Positions 1 to 9,096 are shown, numbered from the stretch's first letter. The stretch: 64,000 nucleotides of DNA from Candidatus Deianiraea vastatrix (GCF_007993655.1 NZ_CP029077.1:304744-368743), one strand, 5' to 3'. The notes: a model not told the origin generated them from the sequence alone. Program-made: numbers and translations.

Positions 1-114
1 AAATCTTTTCCAAACCCTAAACACATCCCCGAAATCACAATTTACCTCGACTGCGAAAGGGTTTTTTGGGGGTGAGCTTTGGGAAATTTCGATTACTAAA
101 AGAATTTTTGCCAT
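1..114 (-). CDS. Unknown protein, N-terminal 38 codons, runs off left edge
   Basis: On the minus strand an ATG at 114-112 opens a frame that stays open to base 1. It begins MAKILLVIEISQ and continues through a stretch ending DVFRVWKRF. The reading frame is uninterrupted and the mix of hydrophobic and charged residues looks like a real protein start, but no family is recognised from 38 residues. No clear Shine-Dalgarno site is seen. It would be the next gene downstream of hemC on the same strand. It could also be a gene remnant, because the region between it and hemC holds a repeated coding fragment. Confidence 0.4.
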   Translation of the reverse strand, partial: MAKILLVIEISQSSPPKNPFAVEVNCDFGDVFRVWKRF

Positions 115-174
115 TCAACTTAACAAAATTTACAGCATGATGTAAAAATAACCAGTTTTTATCGATGTTATAAG

Positions 175-215
175 AAAATCTCCCTTCCCACAATCTCCTC
201 AATTTTCACAGAACT
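175..215. repeat. 41-bp direct repeat, copy A
   Basis: Bases 175-215 are identical over 41 bp to 273-313, 98 bp away in the same orientation. On the minus strand both copies are read in the frame giving SSVKIEEIVGREI. The residues just before the exact repeat are also similar (GAKVAKVG here, NANVKKIR in copy B), although the DNA there is not identical. This copy then meets a stop at 170-168. It looks like a piece of duplicated coding sequence. Confidence 0.85.
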
Positions 216-262
216 CCCAACTTTTGCGACTTTTGCCCCTTAAATCAAATCGATATCTACCC

Positions 263-388
263 TCATTCCACAAAAATCTCCCTTCCCACAATCTCCTCAA
301 TTTTCACAGAACTTCGTATTTTTTTGACATTTGCATTTGACACAAGATACTCTGATATCAATGGATATGAGTTATATTCGCTAGACAT
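263..388 (-). pseudogene. 41-codon ORF, probable gene fragment carrying the repeat
   Basis: A minus-strand ORF starts at ATG 388-386 and stops at TGA 265-263. It starts MSSEYNSYPLISEYL and ends in the repeat-encoded SSVKIEEIVGREIFVE. It lies 26 bp downstream of hemC. Its C-terminal half is repeated at protein level at 170-238, where the frame has no start codon, so at least one copy is non-functional. It could be a tiny expressed protein, but a remnant of a larger gene is more likely. No family is recognised. The rest of the first 414 bases holds only a small hairpin (394-410). Confidence 0.35.
273..313. repeat. 41-bp direct repeat, copy B
   Basis: Exact second copy of the 41-bp unit at 175-215. 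It lies inside the 41-codon minus-strand ORF at 263-388. The sequence diverges immediately outside the unit at DNA level, while the encoded residues on the N-terminal side remain similar. Confidence 0.85.
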
Positions 389-414
389 TGATGAGCAGTA
401 GGCGGCTGCTGATG

Positions 415-1320
415 CTAGATCTCGGAAATAAGTTTGGCAATGTCTTCAATTTTGGCATCAAGTGTATTAATTCCCATTTTTTCGTTAAATGCTATGTTTT
501 TCCCTAATTTGTCATTTTCAAAATTTACCCTTAATTCAACAAATTCGCCATATTTTTTTACATTACATGCAAATGGCATTTGACAAAAAACGCAAGCAAG
601 CCTTGCAAGCATTCGTTCTTTTTTAACCTCAAAAAATGTTTTTTTGCAAGATATTTTTTGCAAAATTGACCTTAATAAATCATTTGTATTTGAAGAAAGC
701 ATTTCAATTCCAATTGCGCCTTGCCCGGGGGACGGAGTCATTATTGAAATGTCAATTTTCTCAGAAAAGCGTGATTTTTTTAGCATTTTTAAACGCTTTG
801 GCCCGCAATATGATAAAATAATGCCGTCTAAATCCATATTTTTCATTTTTTCAAATCTGGTATTTATATTGCCACGAATTGGAATAATTTCTATATCCGG
901 TCTGATTTTTTGAAGAAACATTTTACGCCTTAGCGAAGATGTTCCAATTTTTGCATTATGTGGTAATTTTGAAATACTTGGCCATTTATCGGAAAAAAAA
1001 CCGTCATTTGATGGATCTCTTGGTAAAATTGAAACAACTTCAGAGCCATCTGGCATATTGACCTGCAAATCTTTCATTGAGTGAATTGCTATATCTATTT
1101 CATTTCTTTGCATTGCATCTTGAATTTCCTTGGTAAAAACGCCTTTAAAGCCACCTTTATCACTGATTATTTCTTCATTGTTCTTATCTCCTATTGTTTT
1201 AATCTTAACTATTTCAAATTTAAAAGCACCTTTTGATATTTTTGATATTTTTTTTATGACAATTTTGGCTTGTTTTATTGCAAGCATGCTATCTCTTGTT
1301 CCAACTCTAATTTTTAGCAT
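415..1320 (-). CDS. hemC: Porphobilinogen deaminase (hydroxymethylbilane synthase)
   Basis: Cytoplasmic enzyme that polymerises four porphobilinogens into hydroxymethylbilane in heme synthesis. The 301 residues cover the whole family. Seen: the N-terminal VGTRDSMLAIKQA block, catalytic Asp84 in HSMKD (81-84), the GTSSLRRK substrate-binding block (126-133) and PIRGNINTR (147-155). The dipyrromethane cofactor cysteine is best placed at C246 in FCQMPF. The usual pair of glycines before it is replaced and the loop appears one residue longer, which is odd for this site. The ATG start matches the family N-terminus. A cTTGACA box lies at 1389-1383, about 65 bp upstream. hemB, the preceding pathway step, is 54 kb away in the same window. 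A PAP2 gene diverges from it. Confidence 0.93.
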   Translation of the reverse strand: MLKIRVGTRDSMLAIKQAKIVIKKISKISKGAFKFEIVKIKTIGDKNNEEIISDKGGFKGVFTKEIQDAMQRNEIDIAIHSMKDLQVNMPDGSEVVSILPRDPSNDGFFSDKWPSISKLPHNAKIGTSSLRRKMFLQKIRPDIEIIPIRGNINTRFEKMKNMDLDGIILSYCGPKRLKMLKKSRFSEKIDISIMTPSPGQGAIGIEMLSSNTNDLLRSILQKISCKKTFFEVKKERMLARLACVFCQMPFACNVKKYGEFVELRVNFENDKLGKNIAFNEKMGINTLDAKIEDIAKLISEI

Positions 1321-1432
1321 AAATCACACTTTACAACTATGTGACACAAATTTAATCAAATGGTGCGAGTGATTATTTTAATTGTCAAGAATGATATTGT
1401 AATTTAATATTTTTACTTTAGGAAATAATTTA

Positions 1433-1996
1433 TTGATAGGTAAAATTTGCCAAATAATGAATTTTATGAGTAATTTATTGATAAATAGTGCATTTAATAC
1501 CCAATTTGAAATGCTTGTGATTGCGATATTTTACTGCATTTTAGCGACAATTATACCTGTAAAATCCATAATAAAATCAATATTTATATTAATTGTTAAT
1601 TTTGCAACATTGCCGTTTTTAAAAAAGATGATAAATGTTCGGCTCAGCGATAAACTTCCGATATGCTTTAAAGGCACGCAAAACGAGTGGGATGGTATTG
1701 TTTCAAGCAATTTTGCCATGCCGTCTGGACACGCGGTATCTTATACAATCATATATTTTGGAGCATTATTTTTGATATATGGTAAATATTTTAAGGCTAA
1801 AGAATTTTACAATATCTCGTATTTGAAGAAAATTTTGGTATCAATAATTGCATTTATAGCCTTGTTTTTGTTATTTATGATGTTAATTAGGATAAATGTA
1901 TGCGGTTTTCACTCTGCGGACGAGGTTATAGCTGGCGTTTTTTACGGAACGGCTTTTTTTATTTTGATGAATGTTTTTATTGTTTTTGTTAAATAA
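1433..1996 (+). CDS. PAP2-superfamily membrane phosphatase
   Basis: Predicted inner-membrane phosphatase of 187 residues, related to enzymes that dephosphorylate lipid phosphates such as undecaprenyl pyrophosphate, phosphatidate or lipid A. Seen: several hydrophobic helices, the central PAP2 motif MPSGHAVSY (about residues 99-107) and the last motif RINVCGFHSADEV with its His and Asp. The spacing between Arg and His is one residue longer than the usual SR-x5-H. The first motif (K-x6-RP) is not clear. The TTG start at 1433 is preceded by AGGA at 1420-1423; an ATG at 1457 is the alternative. The substrate cannot be told from sequence. It overlaps the convergent DUF4145 gene by 8 bp. Confidence 0.75.
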   Translation: MIGKICQIMNFMSNLLINSAFNTQFEMLVIAIFYCILATIIPVKSIIKSIFILIVNFATLPFLKKMINVRLSDKLPICFKGTQNEWDGIVSSNFAMPSGHAVSYTIIYFGALFLIYGKYFKAKEFYNISYLKKILVSIIAFIALFLLFMMLIRINVCGFHSADEVIAGVFYGTAFFILMNVFIVFVK

Positions 1997-2567
1997 ATTC
2001 GTAATTATTATGTAGTAAAAATTCAATAATTTTCATTAAACTGTCAATATCTTCTCTGTCTGGTTGAAACGATGGTTTGTGTGCTATGTCCCCACCATGC
2101 TTGCGAATTTTTTCTATATGAGTCTTCAAATTTGGTAGAAAAAAGCTATTATCTTCAAGATATTTAATGTATTCTGTAAAATTTCCACCTTCTTTTAATC
2201 CAGTTTGTTTGTCTTTATCAAGTTCAATTGCAATATAAGCTAAAAGCGTTCTGAGTAGTAAAAATGCCCCACGATTTGCACTAACCGAGATACAGTCGCA
2301 AATTTCGCGATATAAATTTAAAATATTTTCTGGAACTTTGTTGAAATTGCCATAATCTACATTTTTTATAATTTGTTCATTTTGATAATCAAAGACGGAC
2401 GGTGCGTTACAAGATGGGCAAAATAATATTCTTTGTCTTCCATCGTTGTATTCGTATTTAATTTTAAATTTTGCACAAACAGTTGTATTGCAATTATAGC
2501 AGATGTAGGTTTCATCTGCAACGACAAAGGAAGGCTTCCACTCTTCTCTAAAATCAAATTTTACCAT
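1989..2567 (-). CDS. DUF4145-like protein with zinc-ribbon cysteines
   Basis: 192-residue soluble protein. Two CxxC pairs (C23/C26 in CYNC and C50/C53 in CPSC) suggest a small zinc ribbon at the N-terminus. The C-terminal helical half carries R155...H163 in IRKHGGDIAH, the signature of the DUF4145 domain, which belongs to the HEPN-like helical fold found in defence and restriction proteins. The start was set at ATG 2567, since the longer frame begins with a TTG without support. It lies 34 bp downstream of leuC on the same strand and may share its transcript. Function unknown; a defence or RNA-related role is only inferred from the fold. Confidence 0.6.
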   Translation of the reverse strand: MVKFDFREEWKPSFVVADETYICYNCNTTVCAKFKIKYEYNDGRQRILFCPSCNAPSVFDYQNEQIIKNVDYGNFNKVPENILNLYREICDCISVSANRGAFLLLRTLLAYIAIELDKDKQTGLKEGGNFTEYIKYLEDNSFFLPNLKTHIEKIRKHGGDIAHKPSFQPDREDIDSLMKIIEFLLHNNYEFI

Positions 2568-2601
2568 ATATTTGTTGCACAAAAACTACACCAACTCAAT
2601 C

Positions 2602-3969
2602 CTATCCCTTACACCCAAGATTTCCCGTTATTGCAACTGCGGCGGCAAGGGCAGGGGACATAAGGTGGGTTCGGCTAAGATAACCTTGTCTGCCTTCGAA
2701 ATTTCGGTTTGATGTTGATGCACAGCGTTCATATGGGGCAAGTTTGTCTTCATTCATTGCAAGACACATAGAGCAACCTGGATTTCTCCACTCAAAACCC
2801 GCATCTATAAAGATTTTTGCAAGCCCTTCATCTTCTGCCATTTGCTTTACAACATAAGAGCCAGGAACTATCATTGCAACGACACTTCTTGCAACTTTTT
2901 TGCCTTCGACAACTTTTGCAACTTCGCGCAGGTCTTCAATTCGTGAGTTTGTGCAAGAGCCAATAAATACCTTGTCTACTGTGATTTCACTTGGTTTCAT
3001 GCCAGCTGCAAGACCCATGTATTCAAGAGCGCGTTTTTTTGTTTCATTTTTTGGCTCAGGTATAACGCCATCGATAGGCATTACATCTTCTGGCGAAGTT
3101 CCCCAAGTAATAGTTGGCTTTATATCTTCAGCTTTTATTAAGATTTCCTTGTCAAATTTTGCATCGCTATCGGTTTTAAGGGTTTTCCAGTATTCAATAG
3201 CCTTGTTCCAAGCGTCTGCTTTTGGAGCTTTTGGCTTTCCTTTTAGATATGCGAAGGTTTTTTCATCGGGTGCGATAAGACCAAATCTTGCACCGCCTTC
3301 AATTGTCATATTACAAACAGTCATGCGGCCTTCCATGGACATTTCTTCAAAAATATTACCGCAAAATTCAATTGCGTATCCAGTTCCACCTGCAGTTCCA
3401 ATTACGCCAATTATGTGCAAAATTACATCTTTTGGCGACACTCCAAGTGCAAGCTTGCCGCTGACTTGGATTTTCATGTTTTTTGACTTTGTTGTAAGCA
3501 GGGTTTGAGTTGCTAAAACATGCTCAACTTGAGAGGTTCCAATTCCGCATGCAATAGCGCCAAAAGCCCCATGGGTTGCGGTGTGAGAGTCTCCGCAAAC
3601 AAGGGTCACGCCGGGCAGGGTGAAGCCAAGATCTGGCCCAACAACATGCACAACGCCGTTATTTTTGTGCCCAAGTGGGAAGTATTCTATGCCAAATTCT
3701 GCTGTATTTTTCGCAAGTGTTTCAAGCTGTATGCGAGATTCCTCGTCTTTAACGACTGTTATGTCCTTTGTTGGTGTATTGTGATCTGCAATTGCCATAG
3801 TTTTTTCAGGGTGTAAGACTTTCCGTCCTGAAAGGCGAAGTGAGTCAAATGCCTGAGGCGAAGTTACTTCGTGAATAAGATGTCTATCGATATAAAGCAA
3901 GTAAGTATCGGCTTTTTCGTCATGCTCAACAACATGTGCATCCCAGATTTTATCGTATAAAGTTTTCAT
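2602..3969 (-). CDS. leuC: 3-isopropylmalate dehydratase large subunit
   Basis: Aconitase-family [4Fe-4S] enzyme that, with LeuD, converts 2- to 3-isopropylmalate in leucine synthesis. The 455-residue frame is full length. Seen: [14 protein letters not shown] start, [24 protein letters not shown], and cluster ligands in [13 protein letters not shown] and [11 protein letters not shown]. The start is set at ATG 3969 because the family begins there and the upstream in-frame TTG at 4020 is itself part of a TTGACA box. leuD and leuB are not in the window. Leucine synthesis is unusual for Rickettsiales, most of which import amino acids. Confidence 0.95.
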   Translation of the reverse strand: MKTLYDKIWDAHVVEHDEKADTYLLYIDRHLIHEVTSPQAFDSLRLSGRKVLHPEKTMAIADHNTPTKDITVVKDEESRIQLETLAKNTAEFGIEYFPLGHKNNGVVHVVGPDLGFTLPGVTLVCGDSHTATHGAFGAIACGIGTSQVEHVLATQTLLTTKSKNMKIQVSGKLALGVSPKDVILHIIGVIGTAGGTGYAIEFCGNIFEEMSMEGRMTVCNMTIEGGARFGLIAPDEKTFAYLKGKPKAPKADAWNKAIEYWKTLKTDSDAKFDKEILIKAEDIKPTITWGTSPEDVMPIDGVIPEPKNETKKRALEYMGLAAGMKPSEITVDKVFIGSCTNSRIEDLREVAKVVEGKKVARSVVAMIVPGSYVVKQMAEDEGLAKIFIDAGFEWRNPGCSMCLAMNEDKLAPYERCASTSNRNFEGRQGYLSRTHLMSPALAAAVAITGNLGCKG

Positions 3970-3991
3970 ATTTGCTATTAGTCTTTTTTTG

Positions 3992-4020
3992 TTTGAATTT
4001 TGCATTTTTGTAATTGTCAA
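3992..4020 (-). promoter_or_regulatory. Putative leuC promoter
   Basis: On the minus strand TTGACA (4020-4015, preceded by C) is followed after 17 bp by TTCAAA, a weak -10. It would place the transcript start shortly before ATG 3969, which supports that start over the upstream TTG. The -35 part is convincing, the -10 part is not. Confidence 0.35.
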
Positions 4021-4123
4021 GCATTTTTACCGATATTGACATCTTTATTATCATTATTGAAAATATTAAAAAAATATTGACAATAAAATTATATTTAAAA
4101 GAGTGATAAAAAAGCTGTTTTTT

Positions 4124-4534
4124 ATGCAATTTAAAGTAAAATATCGGATATACTATGAAGATACCGACGCTGGCGGCGTTGTATATCACTCAAATTATTT
4201 GAATTTTGCTGAAAGAGCTAGAACTGAAATGCTTAGAGAGTGTGGGGTTAGTCAAAATAAATTAATAGTTGATAATGGATTGTTATTTGTTGTTCAAAAA
4301 TTAGATATTCACTATATCCAGCCTCTTGTTTTGGATGATTTAATTGAAATAGCAACACGCGTCAAATCTGCCAGATCTGCATCCTTTGCAATTGAGCAAA
4401 ATATTTTTAGAAATAGTGAAAAATCTCCATCTGCTATTTTAAATTGTACGATAGTTTGCGTTATTAAAAAAAATGAAGGTTTTAAGCCATATAAAATTCC
4501 AGACAATATAATTAATTGTATATATAAAAAATGA
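4124..4534 (+). CDS. ybgC: YbgC-type acyl-CoA thioesterase (hotdog fold)
   Basis: 136-residue hotdog-fold thioesterase. Members hydrolyse acyl-CoA and often sit beside the Tol-Pal genes, but here the neighbour is virB4. The family signature YYEDTDAGGVVYHSNYLNF is at residues 10-28, with the catalytic Asp in EDTD. A GTG at 4103 would add seven residues; ATG 4124 was chosen because the family begins a few residues before this motif. Its stop overlaps the virB4 start (ATGA), so the two are probably co-transcribed and translationally coupled. tolQRAB-pal genes are not in the window. Confidence 0.88.
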   Translation: MQFKVKYRIYYEDTDAGGVVYHSNYLNFAERARTEMLRECGVSQNKLIVDNGLLFVVQKLDIHYIQPLVLDDLIEIATRVKSARSASFAIEQNIFRNSEKSPSAILNCTIVCVIKKNEGFKPYKIPDNIINCIYKK

Positions 4535-6927
4535 AAAGTTATTTAAGATATAAAATTGATGATGATTTAATACCATATGCGTGCCATGCAAATGATAATA
4601 CGGTAGTTACTAAAAATGGCATGGTTTTACAGACTGTAACTTTTAATAGCGCTATAGATGATCAGATTTCATTTCGCAAGCAAATTAGAGATTTTATATC
4701 GTCTCATTATAACAAAAATGTAGCAATTTATTTTCATACGATTAAAATCTCAGATGAAAGAGATATTGTGTCTCTTGATGTTGATGATAGGGTTGAGGAT
4801 GGCATTTTATCAAGAATATCAGAAATATGCAAGTTTACAGCAAGAAATGAAATATCTTTTAATGTCACTTTTGTAACAAGGATACTTGATAAAGATGGCT
4901 CTGATATGCTTTTTACATTTGCGAAAAATGCTTATTACAAGAGGAATGATGTTTTTATTCAAAAGGCAGTTAAAAGACTAACAAAAATTACAGACGATCT
5001 TGTTAAGGATTTTAAAGATTTTAACCCAATTTTACTTGGGATATACAAAAAAGATGATCAATATTTTTCCCACTATATGAATTTTTTGGGGAAAATAATC
5101 AATTTTGAGGATGTTGATTTTACTTTACCCCTTGGCAGTTTGTGTTATTCTACAAATTATAGTACGCATAAATTTGGAAAAAATAAATTCATGATTAGAA
5201 GTGATACTGCTAGAAAATATGGAAAAACGTTTAGTATAAAGGAATATACCGAGATTTCGTGTGATATAATATATAGAATGCTTGAAGGTGTGCCAAATAT
5301 TATAGTTGCGCAGGTTGTAATGCCGATTGAAAATTCTGTACTTGTGAAGGAATATTCAGGAATTGCGGAAATATATCAGGCTTCCAATGATGAGGAATTT
5401 AAGTCTAGTGCGGCATTAAAATATATGACAGACTTGTTGTCTTCAAATGGGTCTAATGATGTTTATGCAAAGTCTCAGACAAATATTACGATTTTTGCAA
5501 ATACACAAGAAAAATTAGACCAAGTTGCAAAGATGGTTGGTGATATATTCGCAAAAATAGGTATTGTTGCCTTTGCCGAAGATGTAAATCTACAGAATGC
5601 ATTTTTTTCTATTATACCTGGAAATTTTAGATTTCTTGCAAGACTTGCCAATTTGCCAATTGATTTAATGGCAGGTTTTGCCTACGCACAGGGGTCTGAC
5701 AAAAATAAAAATACATCTTATATGTGGGGCAAGATTTTATTTACTCTGCAAAAGATTAATAATAGAAGATTTGAATTTGGTATGCCAATTGAGCAGAGAA
5801 ATTTATTCATTACAGGCGTTCAAGGTTCTGGTAGAGGGTTGCTTGCAAATATAGTAATGCTTGGGTGTATAAAAAATGAAATTGATGTTTTATATATTGA
5901 CACACAGCATAGGTCTGATGCCGTTTCTATTCTTGCTGGACTTGATATTGTTGGAGTTGGCGTTGAAAATTATTGGATAGATTCGGAAAAAATTAATCCA
6001 TTTGCGTCTATTACAAAAGCAGATATAAAGTATGTTGAAAATATTATAAAGCTTATGATTGGATCGCAAAAAGAGGCAATACCTTCAAATCTTATTTCAC
6101 TTATTGCAGCTGAAATAATTAAGAGAGATGGCGTTGATTTTCACGATGTAATTAAGTCTTGCAAGGCTTCTGAATATTTAAGAGATTTTGTTGAAATCGG
6201 TAAATACGGAAAAGTTTTTGATTATCAAGGCAAAGATGATGTGTTGTCTATTGGTAAAAGTGCGCGAGTTGTTATTGAGGAGGATGTTTTGTCATCTGCA
6301 AAGATTTTATCAGCTGTAAATTTTGCTCTATTTTTTAAAATACTGAAAATTTTGCAAAAAGGTCGAAAATTTACAATTATCATTAATAATGTTTTTGATA
6401 TTTTCAAAACTAGCATTGATGCAAAAATGCTTGAGCAAATTTTTACAATTGCAAAAGAGAGAAATCTTGTATCGTTTGTATTTACTTTTGAGTGCGACAT
6501 TAATAAAATTTCAAATAGCAAGATTAAAGATGTAATATTTAAATATTGCGAGCATAAAATTCATTTTGCAAATGACAGAGTAAGTGGCATTAATGGCTAT
6601 CAAGAGTGTTTTAATTTATCTGGCAAGGACATGGATTTGATAGAGACTGTTGAAAGAAGTTATGGTCGTGGCTTTGTTATGTTTACGCCATATATTAGAG
6701 AGTGTGTGAAATTTAATCTTTCAGAGCTTGGGCATGATTTACGTATTATTAGTGATGGATCTGGCATGGCCATGGATATATTACAAAGCGATATAATAAA
6801 TATAGGAATTACAGATAGAAGGAAGATGTACACACTTTTGAGGTTAAATATAGAAGAATATATTGATAAATATGATACTGAAAATAATGATCAAGACGAT
6901 GAATATCAAGATGTGTTAGCGGCATAG
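4531..6927 (+). CDS. virB4: VirB4-family T4SS ATPase with degenerate nucleotide-binding motifs
   Basis: 798-residue protein of the CagE/TrbE/VirB4 family, the inner-membrane ATPase of type IV secretion systems. The N-terminal half is the family-specific domain. The Walker A position reads GVQGSGRG at 429-436, so the essential Lys is Arg and the following Ser/Thr is Gly. The Walker B region reads TIIINNVFDI without the acidic pair. ATP hydrolysis is therefore unlikely. Rickettsiales are known to carry two virB4 genes, the second with altered motifs, and this best fits that second copy. The canonical virB4 and virB3/virB6 genes are not in the window. It starts within ybgC (ATGA overlap). Confidence 0.85.
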   Translation: MKSYLRYKIDDDLIPYACHANDNTVVTKNGMVLQTVTFNSAIDDQISFRKQIRDFISSHYNKNVAIYFHTIKISDERDIVSLDVDDRVEDGILSRISEICKFTARNEISFNVTFVTRILDKDGSDMLFTFAKNAYYKRNDVFIQKAVKRLTKITDDLVKDFKDFNPILLGIYKKDDQYFSHYMNFLGKIINFEDVDFTLPLGSLCYSTNYSTHKFGKNKFMIRSDTARKYGKTFSIKEYTEISCDIIYRMLEGVPNIIVAQVVMPIENSVLVKEYSGIAEIYQASNDEEFKSSAALKYMTDLLSSNGSNDVYAKSQTNITIFANTQEKLDQVAKMVGDIFAKIGIVAFAEDVNLQNAFFSIIPGNFRFLARLANLPIDLMAGFAYAQGSDKNKNTSYMWGKILFTLQKINNRRFEFGMPIEQRNLFITGVQGSGRGLLANIVMLGCIKNEIDVLYIDTQHRSDAVSILAGLDIVGVGVENYWIDSEKINPFASITKADIKYVENIIKLMIGSQKEAIPSNLISLIAAEIIKRDGVDFHDVIKSCKASEYLRDFVEIGKYGKVFDYQGKDDVLSIGKSARVVIEEDVLSSAKILSAVNFALFFKILKILQKGRKFTIIINNVFDIFKTSIDAKMLEQIFTIAKERNLVSFVFTFECDINKISNSKIKDVIFKYCEHKIHFANDRVSGINGYQECFNLSGKDMDLIETVERSYGRGFVMFTPYIRECVKFNLSELGHDLRIISDGSGMAMDILQSDIINIGITDRRKMYTLLRLNIEEYIDKYDTENNDQDDEYQDVLAA

Positions 6928-7015
6928 ATGATATAGAAAATATATGTTGAGAATATAATTTTCTAGCTTGATTTTTATCTTTTTGCCTTTAGGGTATTTT
7001 GAATTATCTGTTTAT

Positions 7016-8305
7016 ATGAAAAATTTGGATACCTTAAAAAAGAAAATTATCTTTACACTGCTTGTAATTGTAGTCTATAGACTTGGCTCACATATTCCAC
7101 TTCCAACTGTTGACATGGCAAAACTTGGCGAGATGGCAAAAATTGCAAAAAGTGGGATATTTAGCATGTTTAACACATTTTCCGGTGGTGCAATTAGTCG
7201 TGCTTCGATTTTTGCTTTAGGTATTGCTCCATACATTACATCTTCAATTATAATGCAGCTTTTGGTCGCGTCTTACCCAACTTTAAAGCGTATTAAAAAA
7301 GAAGGAGGGGAGCAGGGTGCTGCGAAAATTACGCAATATACTCGTTATTTAACAGTATTTATCGCATTCTTTCAAGGATTTTCAATAGCAACGGGGCTTG
7401 TTGCAATTGATGTAATTCCATCTAGTGGTGACGTTTTCTCAGCAAAATTGCTTACAGCTTTTGTTATAACGGTGAGCACATTAATTGTAATGTGGATGGG
7501 CGATCAGATAACATCACATGGCATTGGAAATGGTTCATCTGTGATAATTTTTGCAGGTATTGTATCTGAGGCCCCGCGCGATCTTGCAAATGTATTTACC
7601 TCGATAAAGACTGGCTCTTTGACCCCAATGGATGGTCTTGGACTGTTCATTATGTTTGGGCTTACATGCTTGCTTGTTTCCTTTTGCGAACGCTCTTTCC
7701 GTATGATTTATATTCAATATCCAAGGCAAAATTACCATCAATTTATGGCAAAGCAGCAACAGGCTCAGCAAAATCAATTTATTCCGCTAAAAATCAATAC
7801 TGCAGGGGTTATTCCGCCGATTTTTGCAAGTGCTCTACTTTTGCTTCCAACAACTATTATATCAATGTTTGCCGATTCAACAAATGAAATTGCGCAAATG
7901 ATAGTTAGGAATTTTAACCATGGAAAGCCTGCTTTTGTTATAGCTGATGTGATTTTAATACTATTTTTCAGTTATTTTTACAATACTTCACTTTTTGAAA
8001 CTGATGATTTAGTAAATGGGCTTCGCAGAAATGGAGCTTTTATTCCAGGGGTAAGACCGGGGGATCAAACATCGGAATACTTGAAAAAAACACTGAAATA
8101 TTTAAGCTTTATCGGTGGTGGATATTTGGTAGTTATATGTGGCATTCCAGAGCTTATGAGTAGTAAATACGGCTATTCATTTTTACTTGGCGGTACTGGG
8201 CTTTTGATAGTTTTTAGTGTGATTAACGATGTTGTTGTTCAATTTCAAACTCACATGATGAGCAGTAAATACGAAAAAGCTATGAAAAAGTATAATCAAC
8301 GGTAA
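7016..8305 (+). CDS. secY: Protein translocase subunit SecY
   Basis: Central channel protein of the Sec translocon, with about ten transmembrane helices. The 429-residue frame from ATG 7016 has the typical N-terminus (RLGSHIPLPTVD), the plug region with FNTFSGGAISRASIFALG, and the C-terminal GFRP-type loop seen as NGAFIPGVRPGDQTSEYL. A TTG at 6968 would add 16 unneeded residues. It is followed 9 bp later by adk, the normal spc-operon order, but the flanking ribosomal protein genes are missing and virB4 lies upstream, so the spc operon has been broken here. Confidence 0.95.
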   Translation: MKNLDTLKKKIIFTLLVIVVYRLGSHIPLPTVDMAKLGEMAKIAKSGIFSMFNTFSGGAISRASIFALGIAPYITSSIIMQLLVASYPTLKRIKKEGGEQGAAKITQYTRYLTVFIAFFQGFSIATGLVAIDVIPSSGDVFSAKLLTAFVITVSTLIVMWMGDQITSHGIGNGSSVIIFAGIVSEAPRDLANVFTSIKTGSLTPMDGLGLFIMFGLTCLLVSFCERSFRMIYIQYPRQNYHQFMAKQQQAQQNQFIPLKINTAGVIPPIFASALLLLPTTIISMFADSTNEIAQMIVRNFNHGKPAFVIADVILILFFSYFYNTSLFETDDLVNGLRRNGAFIPGVRPGDQTSEYLKKTLKYLSFIGGGYLVVICGIPELMSSKYGYSFLLGGTGLLIVFSVINDVVVQFQTHMMSSKYEKAMKKYNQR

Positions 8306-8314
8306 TTTTTCTTT

Positions 8315-8974
8315 ATGAATGTTGTTTTAATCGGCGCACCGGGAACTGGAAAAGGAACTCAAGGTGATTTGCTAAAAGTTGACTTTAATTTGCTTAAAAT
8401 TTCACTTGGCGATATACTTCGCGAGTATAGAAAAGATGAGCAAAATCCCTTATCGCAGCAGATAAATTCACTACTTGATACAGGAAAATTACTGCCAGAT
8501 GAGGTGATTAATAAAGTTGCACAGGATTTTGTTGAAAAACACACTCCGCACCTGCGTGGTCTTATGTTTGACGGCTATCCAAGAAGCATAGGTCAAGCGG
8601 AATTTTTAGACAAAATGCTGCTTGAAAAGGGTGAAAAAATCGATAAAGCTATAATGCTTGATGTAAAACTTGACGACTTAATTTCCCGCTTGCAAAATAG
8701 ATATACATGTAAAGGCTGCGGCGCTATATATAATTCAAAGACAAATGCAACGAGTGTTGAAGGGGTTTGCGATGTATGCGGTGGCTTGGACTTTTCAATT
8801 CGCAAAGACGACGGAGAAATTGGCGTTATTCAAACAAGATTTGAGGAATTCCATGCAAAAACCATGCCCGTAATTGGCTATTACGAAAATCAAGGCAAGC
8901 TTGAAAAAATTGACGCAAAGGGCGATATTGAAAAAGTCTATAGCGATATTATCAAGGCTGTAAAAGGGGTTTGA
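8315..8974 (+). CDS. adk: Adenylate kinase with four-cysteine LID
   Basis: Interconverts AMP + ATP and 2 ADP. The 219 residues show the P-loop GAPGTGKGT (7-15), the FDGYPRS AMP/core motif and a full LID domain. The LID carries C132-x2-C135 and C152-x2-C155, the four-cysteine zinc site common in Gram-positive enzymes and found in only some proteobacteria. It follows secY by 9 bp and is presumably in the same transcript. Length is normal. Confidence 0.96.
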   Translation: MNVVLIGAPGTGKGTQGDLLKVDFNLLKISLGDILREYRKDEQNPLSQQINSLLDTGKLLPDEVINKVAQDFVEKHTPHLRGLMFDGYPRSIGQAEFLDKMLLEKGEKIDKAIMLDVKLDDLISRLQNRYTCKGCGAIYNSKTNATSVEGVCDVCGGLDFSIRKDDGEIGVIQTRFEEFHAKTMPVIGYYENQGKLEKIDAKGDIEKVYSDIIKAVKGV

Positions 8975-8982
8975 TGATTTTT

Positions 8983-9096
8983 ATGGCACTTCCTACTTAT
9001 GAAAATTTAATGCATACGGTTTTAAGTAAATTCCTTGACGGAAAGTCTTATAGAAAAATTGATACATTTGTTACAATAAAAACATTGTTTATTTGA
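8983..9096 (+). pseudogene. Fragment of a second mrr gene (5' end)
   Basis: ATG 8983 opens a 37-codon frame ending at TGA 9094. Its first 25 residues (MALPTYENL...DGKSYRK) align without gaps to the first 25 of the intact Mrr protein that starts 4 bp after the stop (MAVPSYTNF...DGKSYRR); about half are identical. After the shared DGKSYR the similarity ends abruptly. This is what a tandem mrr duplication would leave after deletion of most of the first copy. A small expressed leader peptide is possible but less likely. Confidence 0.7.
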
